The position numbers and the translations under genes are program-made. Below are positions 1 through 8,464 of a stretch of 64,000 bases of DNA, piece after piece. The stretch lies in contig JAEXYH010000085.1 in the NCBI GenBank assembly GCA_023451735.1, forward strand, positions 62,001-126,000, in the 5' to 3' direction. The stretch's first letter is position 1; every line of letters starts with the position of its first letter. This DNA comes from Pseudomonadota bacterium (GTDB lineage: Bacteria > Pseudomonadota > Alphaproteobacteria > Rhizobiales > Rhizobiaceae). A model generated the notes under the pieces. It was not told where the DNA came from, made no database searches, and saw only the letters and a program-made list of their open reading frames with translations.

Positions 1-695
1 ACGATGCGGGCTTCGAAACCCGCGATTGCAATGGCGGTCGCAAGACCCTCGGACGTGGCGGAAGCATGAATGACCACGTCGCTGTCGCAGTCAGACGCTT
101 CAGCCGTATCGGGCAAAGCAAAACGGCAGCCAAGCGTTTCCGCCAGAACGCGACGGTCAGGGTTCACGTCGACAAGGGTCACCCGCGTTCCGGGGATTTT
201 CGCGGAGAGGAATGCGACCAGCAATCCAACAAGCCCACCACCGACGACAGACACCTTGTCGCCCGCGAGGATGCCCGCGTCCCAGATGCCGTTTAATGCC
301 GTCTCCATGTTGGCAGCCAGGACGGCACGCGCAGCCGGCACATTCGGCGGGACCGGGATCGCCATTTTCGCCGGCACATGGAAAACGTCCTGATGGGGAT
401 GGAGGCAGAAGACCATTTCCCCTTCGCTTTGGGCAGATCCGGCCTTGACCATACCAACAACGGCATAGCCGTATTTGACCGGGAACGGAAACTCGCCCTC
501 CTGGAGCGGTGCGCGCATACGATCGTGTTCGCTCTCCGGCACCGATCCATCGGCCACGAGAGCTTCCGTGCCTCTGCTGATGGCACCAAAGCGGCTCTCA
601 ATCAGAAGATCACCTTCAGCCAGCGGTCCTAACGACGCCTGCTTGAATGCTGCCTGTCTTATTCCTGTCAGCCACAACGCTCTTGATGTCGTCAT
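1..695 (-). CDS. MDR (medium-chain) dehydrogenase, BchC/zinc-alcohol-dehydrogenase-like, 3' part outside window
   Basis: Reading the minus strand from ATG at 695 gives an open frame of about 231 codons that leaves the window at base 1, so the C-terminus is missing. The chain has the MDR layout: an N-terminal GroES-like part (SRGTE at about residues 40-44, then KYGYAVVG at 74-81) and a Rossmann glycine motif GGGLVG at about 152-157 followed by an acidic strand end (LVDVNPD). The cysteine or histidine that usually binds catalytic zinc is absent from the SRGTE segment, as in the BchC-like branch of the superfamily. Its ATG overlaps the TGA of the upstream glucosyltransferase gene (ATGA), so the two are translationally coupled. 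The role is an NAD(P)-dependent oxidoreductase; the substrate cannot be read from the sequence, though linkage to a glycosyltransferase suggests an envelope or sugar precursor. Confidence 0.8.
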   Translation of the reverse strand, partial: MTTSRALWLTGIRQAAFKQASLGPLAEGDLLIESRFGAISRGTEALVADGSVPESEHDRMRAPLQEGEFPFPVKYGYAVVGMVKAGSAQSEGEMVFCLHPHQDVFHVPAKMAIPVPPNVPAARAVLAANMETALNGIWDAGILAGDKVSVVGGGLVGLLVAFLSAKIPGTRVTLVDVNPDRRVLAETLGCRFALPDTAEASDCDSDVVIHASATSEGLATAIAIAGFEARI

Positions 696-2620
696 GCGCG
701 GTTGTCCGCCAGCGCGTCGAGGGAAACAGCTCGATGGGCCTGCTTGGGCGCAACTTCGGGTCGACGCCAGCGGCGGGCGGCGTGAGGCACGAGCGGGCTC
801 AAGATCCGTGGCATGCGTCCCTCTTCCGGAATGGCAAACAGACCTAGGCTCGTGGTCCACCGGCCGAAGCTTCTCGAAGCCGTCAGCATGGTAAAGGGGA
901 TTGCCAGACAGAGGCCCGCAACCATCGGCAATGTCCACAGCAGGGCTGTCGCCCCTGCCCCGAACAGAAGGATAACCGCAAGCGTAATGCCGATCATCGT
1001 CTGCGGGCCCATGGTCTTCAGCGCCGATCGAAAAGACACGCCAAGCCGATCGCGGTTCTGGCCGCTCCATGCGACGCAGCGTCCAAACGGAAGGCCGAAG
1101 AGAAAGACGGAGACATACACGGCGATGATCGGTGCCATCAGCATAGAGGCGAGGATTTCGGCTATGACGGAAAAGCCGAAACGCAGCGGCCCGCCATAAC
1201 TGCGAACCGCGCCCTTCGTCAGGCAGACATCGATCATGCCAGCGAGCTTCGGTGCGATGGACATGAAGAAGATGATGGCAAAAAGGGAAAGGCCGAGCTG
1301 CAGATAGGTGGGATCGAAACCCGCCGAAATGCCCTTCCAGGCCGCAGCGAAGGTCGCTGCGATCCATGCGGGCGGTGCGACATACATCAGGATCGCCTGC
1401 AGCACCTGGAACCGGCTGAGTAGCTTCAGCCCCGGTTCGAACAGGAATCGCCAATATTGCATATTGCCCTGACACCATCGCAGATCGCGCTTGGCGAAAT
1501 CGGGAAATGTCGGTGGATTGGCTTCATAGCTCTGCGTTTCGATAGGCAGCACACGAACTTCATAGCCGCCGCGGCGCATGTAGGCGGCTTCAAGCTGGTC
1601 ATGGCTCAGCACATGACCGCCGAGCGGTGGCGACCCTGGCAGCACGGGCAGGCTGCAATGTGCCTGGAAGGCGGCGGTGCGGATCAGCGCATTATGCCCC
1701 CAATAGGGACCGCAATCCGCATTCCACCATGCGGCACCCATGGTGAAGGCGCGCATGCCGTGTCGCATACCGAACTGGAACATACGTGCAAAACCGCTGG
1801 TCGCCGGCATGCCCACCACGAGTGACTGCAGAATGCCGATCTCTGGCCTCGTTTCCATTGCCGCGACAAGCCGGATGATCGCATCGCCAGACATGACACT
1901 ATCGGAGTCTAGTGGAAGGAAAAAATCGTAGTCCGCGCCATATTGGTCTAAGAAATCATGAATGTTTCCAGCTTTGTAGGCGGAATTTACTGTGCGTCGC
2001 CGGTAGATGGGACGGCTTTCTCCGGCAAACCCCACGGCATCGACAAACTGCGCGAAACCGATTGCTTCGGCTGTCGCTACGGCCTCGTCGGATGTGTCGC
2101 TCAAGACGAAGAGGCGGAAATGCCGCTCAAGTCCCGTGGCCTTGAGGCTCTCCGCCATTGCCGATAGTCGCGCCAAAGCCGGTATCGGATCCTCGTTTCT
2201 CAGAAACAGCGTGAGAGCGGTGCGGGAAGAGAGCACGCGCGGGCGGGTACGCTCACCCTGGGGGTAGAAGGGGTAGATACTTCGCGCGGGATCGCCCGGC
2301 CCATGCTGGAGAAGCAGGCCGATGACCGCGTTCCAGAAGCCCAGCACCATCCACGGCATGGCCATCAGAAAACCAAGCAACATGACGGTTTCGAACATAT
2401 CGATCCCGCCGGATGATAGAATACGGAGCAGCCCGTAACCAAGGACCGCGATCGTCAAAAGATTGAGTGCCAGGACGATAGCGCGACGTGCGCGTATCGG
2501 CAGTCCCGCGTAACGAAGCTCGCATTCCGGCGAGATGCGGCCCGATTGCCTTCGATCACTCTCAAGACTGTCGCTAGGGACAGTCTCGGCGGCGTTCATC
2601 CGGCTGGTATGCAGATCCAT
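692..2620 (-). CDS. OpgH/MdoH-like membrane glucosyltransferase (GT2)
   Basis: The 642-residue inner-membrane protein has OpgH-family processive glucosyltransferase motifs: YKAGNI (215-220), the nucleotide-sugar DSD (238-240), YWGHN (306-310), VLSHD (337-341, catalytic acid region) and RDLRWCQGN (378-386). Two membrane segments precede the catalytic domain (about 46-66 and 78-102) and several follow it to about residue 600. Known OpgH enzymes polymerise glucose from UDP-glucose for periplasmic glucans. Here there is no OpgG partner in view, and the gene sits between an MDR dehydrogenase (4-bp overlap) and a divergent membrane gene, so the product may not be a classical osmoregulated glucan. 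The start at 2620 has only a weak ribosome-binding site; ATG at 2599 is an alternative. It is shorter than enterobacterial OpgH (about 850 residues), mainly at the N-terminus. Confidence 0.85.
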   Translation of the reverse strand: MDLHTSRMNAAETVPSDSLESDRRQSGRISPECELRYAGLPIRARRAIVLALNLLTIAVLGYGLLRILSSGGIDMFETVMLLGFLMAMPWMVLGFWNAVIGLLLQHGPGDPARSIYPFYPQGERTRPRVLSSRTALTLFLRNEDPIPALARLSAMAESLKATGLERHFRLFVLSDTSDEAVATAEAIGFAQFVDAVGFAGESRPIYRRRTVNSAYKAGNIHDFLDQYGADYDFFLPLDSDSVMSGDAIIRLVAAMETRPEIGILQSLVVGMPATSGFARMFQFGMRHGMRAFTMGAAWWNADCGPYWGHNALIRTAAFQAHCSLPVLPGSPPLGGHVLSHDQLEAAYMRRGGYEVRVLPIETQSYEANPPTFPDFAKRDLRWCQGNMQYWRFLFEPGLKLLSRFQVLQAILMYVAPPAWIAATFAAAWKGISAGFDPTYLQLGLSLFAIIFFMSIAPKLAGMIDVCLTKGAVRSYGGPLRFGFSVIAEILASMLMAPIIAVYVSVFLFGLPFGRCVAWSGQNRDRLGVSFRSALKTMGPQTMIGITLAVILLFGAGATALLWTLPMVAGLCLAIPFTMLTASRSFGRWTTSLGLFAIPEEGRMPRILSPLVPHAARRWRRPEVAPKQAHRAVSLDALADNRA

Positions 2621-2805
2621 GGAGGTGTTGCTTTCGGTGAGTGTCTGACAACTAAAGTTAGGGGCCGGTTACACTTCAACAAGACCGAGGCTTGATCAAA
2701 CAGGCGGCTGCCATTCTCACGAACGGGTGATCCTCAACGGTACGGAACAAATATCCAGCCTTGTCTGTTGACGGCTAAATTCATGGCTGTGCCACGGAGT
2801 GCCAG
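2621..2805. promoter_or_regulatory. Divergent intergenic region between the glucosyltransferase and DUF2231-like genes
   Basis: These 185 bases separate divergently transcribed genes, so promoters for both must lie here. I see no convincing palindrome or consensus promoter by eye. Confidence 0.4.
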
Positions 2806-3246
2806 ATGGCTGTCTTATCTTCCCCGAACAGGGATTCCGCTGCCTATCCCCTGCAGTCACTATTCGTCCCGTTTCCTTTCGTCTGCTTCACACTCGTACT
2901 CGCGACCGACATTGCCTTCTGGCAGAGCGGCGGAAACTTGATGTGGCAGAATTTTTCCTCCTGGCTGTTGTTAGCCGGATTGGTCTTCGGAGCGATCGGT
3001 ATACTCGCTGGTTTCGTCGATCTGATACGTCGGCGCACGCGTCCGCTGCGGCCGGGTATTTTACCCATCTTTCTGTATCTGGTGGTTCTCGCCCTGGCGC
3101 TTCTCAATAGCTTCGTACATGCGGGCGACGGGTGGACCGCAGTCGTTCCCTACGGGCTGCTTATTTCCGCAGTAACCTTCGTAATCGCGCTTATCGCGGC
3201 GGTAGTGTCCGCACGCAAATATGCCAGATTGGCCTGGAGGATTTAA
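2806..3246 (+). CDS. DUF2231-like four-helix membrane protein
   Basis: A 146-residue protein with about four hydrophobic segments (roughly 18-38, 48-70, 82-103, 113-137) and a basic cytoplasmic loop with RRRTRPLRPG near 75-84. The pattern matches small DUF2231-type inner-membrane proteins, which in several proteobacteria accompany periplasmic redox or sugar dehydrogenases. The ATG at 2806 has a good ribosome-binding site (GGAG, 7 bases upstream). The stop codon lies 2 bases before the next start, and the ribosome-binding site of that next gene (GGAGGA) overlaps the end of this one, so the two form an operon. A role as membrane partner or electron-transfer helper of the dehydrogenase is an inference; no cofactor ligands stand out. 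Confidence 0.7.
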   Translation: MAVLSSPNRDSAAYPLQSLFVPFPFVCFTLVLATDIAFWQSGGNLMWQNFSSWLLLAGLVFGAIGILAGFVDLIRRRTRPLRPGILPIFLYLVVLALALLNSFVHAGDGWTAVVPYGLLISAVTFVIALIAAVVSARKYARLAWRI

Positions 3247-3248
3247 CA

Positions 3249-4817
3249 ATGAGATGCTTTATTCTTGGCGTTTCGATCATCGCACTCTCCGTCAACCTCG
3301 CGACCGGTGCCCTCGCCCAGAATGGCGATTTCGATACTTCCCAGCAAATCGGGCCTGATCCCGTCCTTCCCGAGCCAAAACAGGAGCTTCTTCCGGACCT
3401 CAAGGTTGCCGAGGTTATCGGCTGGAAGGATGGCGAGACACCGACGGTGCCGGATGGTCTGAAAGTGACTGCTTATGCAGCGGATCTTGCCAATCCCCGC
3501 ACCGTTCACACGCTTCCAAATGGCGACATACTTGTGGTTCAATCGCAAGGGCCGGAAGGCAAGCCGCTCAGCCGCCCTAAGGATTTTATCCGAGGCTGGA
3601 TCATGGCGCTTGCTCACGGAAGCGGCGGTGGAGAGAAGAAGGAAACCAATCTTATCACCTTGCTCCGCGATACCAATCGCGATGGTCAGGTGGACGAGAA
3701 GCATGATCTCCTGACCAGGCTTGATTCACCCTTCGGTGTTGCCTGGGTCGACAACACGCTCTATGTCGCCTCGGCCAGTGCCGTCCTTGCATACCCTTAC
3801 GAGCTTGGTCAGAACCAGATCACTGCGCAGCCGCAGGTGTTGACGCCGTTGCCCGGCGGTCCGCTTAATCATCACTGGACCAAGGATCTGGCGCTGAGCC
3901 CGGATGGGCAAATGCTCTATGTCTCGGTGGGATCGAATTCGAACGCCGGCGAGAATGGGCTCGAGTCAGAAAAGGGCCGTGCGGCAATCTGGCAGGTCGA
4001 CCGGCGAACCGGCGCGGCAAAGGTCTTCGCGTCGGGACTTCGTAACCCGAATGGCCTGACCTTCCATCCGGAAAGTGGAGAGCTGTGGGCCGTCATCAAC
4101 GAGCGTGACGAACTCGGCCCCAATCTCGTCCCCGATTACATGACCTCCGTGAAAGAAGGGGCGTTTTATGGCTGGCCCTGGAGCTATTACGGCCAGCATG
4201 TCGACGCGCGGGTCTACCCTCCCCGGCCGGAAATGGTTGAAAAGGCGATTGCGCCGGACTACGCGCTTTCAAGCCATGTGGCGGCACTTGGGCTCACCTT
4301 TACCATAGGGACGGCGATGCCGCAGGCCTATGCAAACGGAGCTTTCATAGGCGAGCACGGCAGCTGGAACCGCAACAGCTTCAACGGATACAAGGTCGTT
4401 TATGTGCCGTTTGAAAACGGCAAACCCTCCGGCAAAGCTCAGGATGTGGTAACCGGTTTTATCCAGGGTGATCAGGCGCGCGGCCGCCCCGTGGGTGTTG
4501 GCATCGACGGCACCGGGGCTTTGCTTGTTGCAGATGATGCCGGCAACACGGTTTGGCGTGTGGCCTCTGCCGATGGAAACACCATTCCGCAACCTGTCGG
4601 CACGGATCGGGTGTCATTGAACTCGCAGGCTGCCTCGGACACGAGGACAGGCCGTGTCCCCGCGACAATCCCGACCGCCGCAGCTGACGCGACCGCTTCT
4701 ACCACTTCGAGTGAGCCCGCATCGACGGAACGTCTGACGGCACAACAGCCCATCTCTGACGAGCCGGAAAAGCTCCGCCCCGCGCAAATGCAGATCGCTC
4801 CAGCTACAGGCCCCTAG
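3249..4817 (+). CDS. Periplasmic PQQ-type sugar dehydrogenase (L-sorbosone dehydrogenase family)
   Basis: The predicted 522-residue protein begins with a signal peptide (cleavage after ATGALA, about residue 23). A six-bladed beta-propeller typical of glucose/sorbosone dehydrogenases follows, with GLKVTAYA, LPNGDILV, LRDTNRDGQVDE, SPFGVAW, LNHHWTKDLALSPDG, SGLRNPNGL and GEHGSWNR. Family members oxidise aldoses or aldonolactones with pyrroloquinoline quinone in the periplasm. The last 50 or so residues are a low-complexity Ala/Thr/Pro tail. The ATG at 3249 was chosen because it has GGAGGA 7 bases upstream and is followed by the signal peptide; an in-frame start further upstream would overlap the preceding gene. 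It is likely co-transcribed with the DUF2231-like gene. The real substrate and the need for PQQ are not proven by sequence alone. Confidence 0.85.
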   Translation: MRCFILGVSIIALSVNLATGALAQNGDFDTSQQIGPDPVLPEPKQELLPDLKVAEVIGWKDGETPTVPDGLKVTAYAADLANPRTVHTLPNGDILVVQSQGPEGKPLSRPKDFIRGWIMALAHGSGGGEKKETNLITLLRDTNRDGQVDEKHDLLTRLDSPFGVAWVDNTLYVASASAVLAYPYELGQNQITAQPQVLTPLPGGPLNHHWTKDLALSPDGQMLYVSVGSNSNAGENGLESEKGRAAIWQVDRRTGAAKVFASGLRNPNGLTFHPESGELWAVINERDELGPNLVPDYMTSVKEGAFYGWPWSYYGQHVDARVYPPRPEMVEKAIAPDYALSSHVAALGLTFTIGTAMPQAYANGAFIGEHGSWNRNSFNGYKVVYVPFENGKPSGKAQDVVTGFIQGDQARGRPVGVGIDGTGALLVADDAGNTVWRVASADGNTIPQPVGTDRVSLNSQAASDTRTGRVPATIPTAAADATASTTSSEPASTERLTAQQPISDEPEKLRPAQMQIAPATGP

Positions 4818-4890
4818 AGAAATTCCAGCATAAGCGAAACCGGTTTTTTCGCCGGGAATTTTATTGAAACAATGAGGTAAAGCAGGTTCA
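4815..4890. repeat. Short interspersed element of rhizobial type
   Basis: The convergent gap between the dehydrogenase and the M50 gene contains GAAATTCCAGC, a GCGAAA...TTTCGC inverted pair around CCGG, then GGGAATT and AACAATGAGGTAAAGC. This resembles from memory the partly palindromic intergenic repeat scattered in Rhizobium and Agrobacterium genomes. It may also act as a weak bidirectional terminator. No second copy was seen in this window. Confidence 0.45.
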
Positions 4891-4915
4891 CGTCCCGAAG
4901 GAAGGCGGAATTGCC

Positions 4916-7081
4916 CTAGAATCCCGCCTCGCGGAAGAGCACCATTAGGACGCGCCGCCAGGCGCGTTCGGCGAAACTGACGCCCTTGCCGTCGATCAAC
5001 ATCACGCCCTGAACCGATCGCGATGGAAGGAAGTCGTTTCCATCGATTGTCGCCACGACGGCATATTGTGACGCCACCGGCACTAGCTTCTGCCGTTTTC
5101 CTTCAGTGGCCGCATGGACCGCGACGGCTCCCTTATAATGCGAGGAGAGCTGCGGGATATCGATTTCTCGCGCACCGGCCTCCGCAATGGCAACGAGTGT
5201 CACCGGCACCTTCGGCTGGGAAATATCGTCAGGGACAAACCAACCGGGGGCATTCACAGCAAGACGGGAGCTATCGTTTCCGGCCACATAGCCCCTTGCC
5301 GCCGAACCGATGCCCGCCGATAGAAAGGCGATCTGCTCGCCGCGGCCAACCCATTGGCCAGGCAGGATTTCGGGATTTATCTCGGTGATCGTGCCGTCGA
5401 ACGGGGCTTTGACGATCAGCGCCGACTTACGCTCTTCTAGCCCCTGCTTGCGGGCGCGCGAACTGCCGAGTTCGCTTTCAATGATGCTGCGTTGGGCGAG
5501 GTCGTCGGCGTTGGCGCTGATCCGGGCCAAACGCGAACGAGCGAGATCGATCTCGACCTCGGCAATCTTCAGCTCTTCATTGATCTGAGGCGCATCGATG
5601 ACGAACAGCACGTCCCCGGCCTTCACTGACTGCCCGGCAGATATGTCAAGCTGTTCGATGCGTCCTGGTTCCTGCGGATAGAGCCGCACGAACTGCTGCG
5701 GATAGATAACCGCCGGCGCGCTGACGTGGGTCGAAAGTGGCAGGAAAGCCAGAACGATCAGCAAGCCGACGATCGATGCCGTCACATAGGTCCGGCGCGT
5801 CCCAAGGATGTCGCTGCGCATGGCCCACCATTCCTTCACTTCCATGAGAACCGGACGAACAATGAAAAAGCCGATCTCCACCACGAAAAGCAGGATGCCG
5901 ACCAGCTTGATGGTGAAGTGATAAACGAGCACCGCAATGCCGAGATAGAGGATCAGGCGATAGATGGCGGTGGCAACCGCATAAACCGTGAGGATCACGT
6001 CCAGCCGTGGTGGAAAGTTTTCCGGTGCCGTATATCCCGGCTTGAATAGAAACTCCCTCAACCGCCAGCGCATATGCCGGAAGCTTCGCGGCTGCAGGTT
6101 CTCGATGCCGAGCAGGTCGGCAAGGATGTAATATCCATCGAAACGCATGAACGGGTTGAGGTTGACGATGAGGCTCAACACCACCCCTGTTGCCGCGAGC
6201 ACGAAGATCGCGCTGCGCAACGGCCCATCCGGCACGAAAGCCCATGCCAGAAGTGCGTAGGCCGCAACCGTCAGCTCCGCCAGCATTCCGGCGGAATCGA
6301 TCCGCAGTCTTTGCCACCGGGACTTCAGCTTCCACGCATCACTGACATCCGTATAGAGCAGCGGCACCATGACCATGAAGGCAATGCCCATCGTCGGAAT
6401 CCGGCAGTCGAACCTGTGTGCCACATAGGCATGCCCCAGTTCGTGCAGGCATTTGATAAGTATCACCGAGAGGATCGAGATCGCCGCCCCTTCGAGCGAA
6501 AAAATGAAGGGGAAAGTACCGACAAAGGCATCCCATTGTCGCGAGACGAGATACAGGCCGGTCAGTCCTGCGGTGGCCGATATCCACCAGAACAGTTTGC
6601 TGAACAGGAAAGAGACATACGGCCATGTCGCACGAATGAAACGCTCGGGCCTGACAAGCGGGATCTTGAAGAACAGATAGTTGTGAATAAGCCGCATGAA
6701 CAGCGAATGGCGTGGCTGCGCCTTTTGGTGCAACGCCCGCCAAGCCCCCCGTGTCGGCTGCACCAGCAACAGGTTATGTTCCAGTATTCGTACGATGGTT
6801 CCGATGTCGTCTACCGACATCCGCTCAATAAACTTGGCATTGACGATGCGCAGAAGATTGCCGACCGTCTGGCTGGCATTCCAGAAACTCAGGACCTGGA
6901 ACATTTCATAGGTAATACGAAAGAACCGGTTACGAATCGGATCGAAAACGACCCAGGTCGGCGCGCCGGAGTAACTGGCGCCAACCCGCATAATCTGCAG
7001 GTCCTGGCGCAGCGCCGGCAGCGGCGCGTCCTGGGGCTGGCCGATCTGAGGCTGAGCAATCTGGGGCTGGCCGATGCTCAT
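4916..7081 (-). CDS. M50 site-2-protease-like membrane protein fused to an HlyD-type adaptor arm
   Basis: A 721-residue fusion. The N-terminus has QPQI repeats, then a PqqD-like segment (about 42-105). A membrane metalloprotease core follows with HELGH at 213-217 and the second metal site NLNPFMRFDGYY at about 307-318, as in M50 site-2 proteases. After further membrane helices and a last one near 435-455, the chain continues as a periplasmic adaptor with a lipoyl-like motif (PGRIEQLDISAGQSVKAGD), a short coiled coil and the returning half (VKAPFDGTITEINPEILPGQ). All key zinc residues are present, so it could be a working intramembrane protease. Its ATG overlaps the stop of the upstream adaptor gene (ATGA). 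Such fusions occur in gene sets with TolC and HlyD proteins; the substrate is unknown. Confidence 0.85.
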   Translation of the reverse strand: MSIGQPQIAQPQIGQPQDAPLPALRQDLQIMRVGASYSGAPTWVVFDPIRNRFFRITYEMFQVLSFWNASQTVGNLLRIVNAKFIERMSVDDIGTIVRILEHNLLLVQPTRGAWRALHQKAQPRHSLFMRLIHNYLFFKIPLVRPERFIRATWPYVSFLFSKLFWWISATAGLTGLYLVSRQWDAFVGTFPFIFSLEGAAISILSVILIKCLHELGHAYVAHRFDCRIPTMGIAFMVMVPLLYTDVSDAWKLKSRWQRLRIDSAGMLAELTVAAYALLAWAFVPDGPLRSAIFVLAATGVVLSLIVNLNPFMRFDGYYILADLLGIENLQPRSFRHMRWRLREFLFKPGYTAPENFPPRLDVILTVYAVATAIYRLILYLGIAVLVYHFTIKLVGILLFVVEIGFFIVRPVLMEVKEWWAMRSDILGTRRTYVTASIVGLLIVLAFLPLSTHVSAPAVIYPQQFVRLYPQEPGRIEQLDISAGQSVKAGDVLFVIDAPQINEELKIAEVEIDLARSRLARISANADDLAQRSIIESELGSSRARKQGLEERKSALIVKAPFDGTITEINPEILPGQWVGRGEQIAFLSAGIGSAARGYVAGNDSSRLAVNAPGWFVPDDISQPKVPVTLVAIAEAGAREIDIPQLSSHYKGAVAVHAATEGKRQKLVPVASQYAVVATIDGNDFLPSRSVQGVMLIDGKGVSFAERAWRRVLMVLFREAGF

Positions 7082-8460
7082 AGGCCGAACCGCTGACGAA
7101 TGACGGAGATAGGCTTGCGGAAAAGATAATAGGCAAGCGGGACCTTGTCGCCGCTGATCTGGGCTGTTCCGCGGATGCCGAGGCGCATGCCGGGCTGCTC
7201 GCCGTCCAGTGCCGCATAGATGCGGTAGGCCAGCACATCACCTTCGATCATTCTCGCCTCGAAGGAGGCCGCTACCACCTTGGCGCTTGCCGGTTTGAGC
7301 GGATCGGAATCGAGAAACGCCCGAACTTTTGCGCCTTGGGAGACAGCGATCGCATCCGCCACGGGGACATCGATCCGAAGCTGCATGCGATCAGGATCCG
7401 CCACCTCCATGATCCGTTCACCGGTCGTCACGGGGCGCCCCACCCAATCCCGCCTGTCCGTATAGATCGCGATACCGTCTGCCGGTGCACGCACATCCGA
7501 ACGCTGCAGCATGTCGCGGGCATAGTTGCGTTTGGCGGCCGCAACTGTCAGTTCGCTGCGAGTGATGGCAAGATCCGCCCTCAGTTTGGGATCAGATATT
7601 GCTCCTTGTGTCACCTGCATCAGCTTGGCTTCGGCTACCCGCACATCCTGCTCGGCGACGGCAAGCTCGTTGCGCAGCATCACGTCGGACATTTTTAACA
7701 ACGGCTCACCCTGCCTGACCGCCTGGTCAGGATTGACTGCGATACTGTCGATCACGCCGTCCATCGGTGCTGCAATAATGCGCGGCGAAATCGGCGCGAC
7801 CTCGACCGGCGCCAGAACCGTCATTGGAACAGGATAGAAACCAAGCGCGATCGCCGCCACCGCTGCGGCCGCAAGAAACGGCTTTATCTTGATGCGCCGC
7901 TTCAGGCGGCGCTCCCCGGTGAGCGCCGCCCATGCATGCGAGTAGGCGCCCGACAGTCTGCGCGCGATCAGCAGGTCCGGCTCGGTCCAAGGCACTTCCC
8001 GCATCAGGAGCATGCCACCGAAAACCGTGCCATCACGCAATTTGAACGGCAGCCATGCGACAAAACGATAGGGATAGTTCGTATTTTCATTGTCGCCCGG
8101 CGGACAGAAGGCGGGCAGCACATAGTCACAAGGCGCCTGAAGGCCCTTTTCCGACTTCAACGATCCCACCATCGCCTCCACCCAGCGTATGCGGGGTGAG
8201 TTTCGATCAACGGCGCCGATTGAGGTGACGGCCTTGACCACGAGATTTTCCGCTCTGCCAGCCAATGCGAAAACCTGTCGGCATTTGGCGATACGGATGG
8301 TTTCGTTGGCAATAAGGAAGGCGAGTTCGCTCACCGTCTGTGCCTGCCGCGCCTCAGCTTCCACCCTCAGCAGCAGTTCATAACCTTTGGCAGCGGAAGA
8401 ACCCGCATCGGAGGCGGCGGCCTGCGGTGGGCGGAGCAAAGCTTTGATATTCTGTTCCAT
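7078..8460 (-). CDS. HlyD-type adaptor with N-terminal GAF-like domain
   Basis: The predicted product has 460 residues. Residues about 25-170 look like a cytoplasmic GAF-like sensor fold (for example LPFKLRDGTVFGGMLLM). One membrane helix near 187-207 follows, then a periplasmic membrane-fusion domain: lipoyl half MDGVIDSIAVNPDQAVRQGE, coiled coil, and the second half RAPADGIAIYTDRRDWVGRP. The protein would therefore link the cytoplasm with the periplasmic export path. ATG at 8460 was chosen; a GTG one codon earlier is possible, and GGGGGGATAAGG lies just upstream. It lies 4 bases after the upstream adaptor gene and overlaps the M50 gene by 4 bases. No ABC or RND pump gene is present beside it, so the energy source of the assembly is open. 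Confidence 0.8.
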   Translation of the reverse strand: MEQNIKALLRPPQAAASDAGSSAAKGYELLLRVEAEARQAQTVSELAFLIANETIRIAKCRQVFALAGRAENLVVKAVTSIGAVDRNSPRIRWVEAMVGSLKSEKGLQAPCDYVLPAFCPPGDNENTNYPYRFVAWLPFKLRDGTVFGGMLLMREVPWTEPDLLIARRLSGAYSHAWAALTGERRLKRRIKIKPFLAAAAVAAIALGFYPVPMTVLAPVEVAPISPRIIAAPMDGVIDSIAVNPDQAVRQGEPLLKMSDVMLRNELAVAEQDVRVAEAKLMQVTQGAISDPKLRADLAITRSELTVAAAKRNYARDMLQRSDVRAPADGIAIYTDRRDWVGRPVTTGERIMEVADPDRMQLRIDVPVADAIAVSQGAKVRAFLDSDPLKPASAKVVAASFEARMIEGDVLAYRIYAALDGEQPGMRLGIRGTAQISGDKVPLAYYLFRKPISVIRQRFGL

Positions 8461-8464
8461 CACC

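Noticed and set aside
6074..7096. Long plus-strand open frame of 340 codons opposite the M50 gene
   Set aside because: It is an antisense shadow: composition is rich in His, Arg and Gln with no recognisable motif, while the minus strand encodes an M50/HlyD protein with all catalytic motifs.
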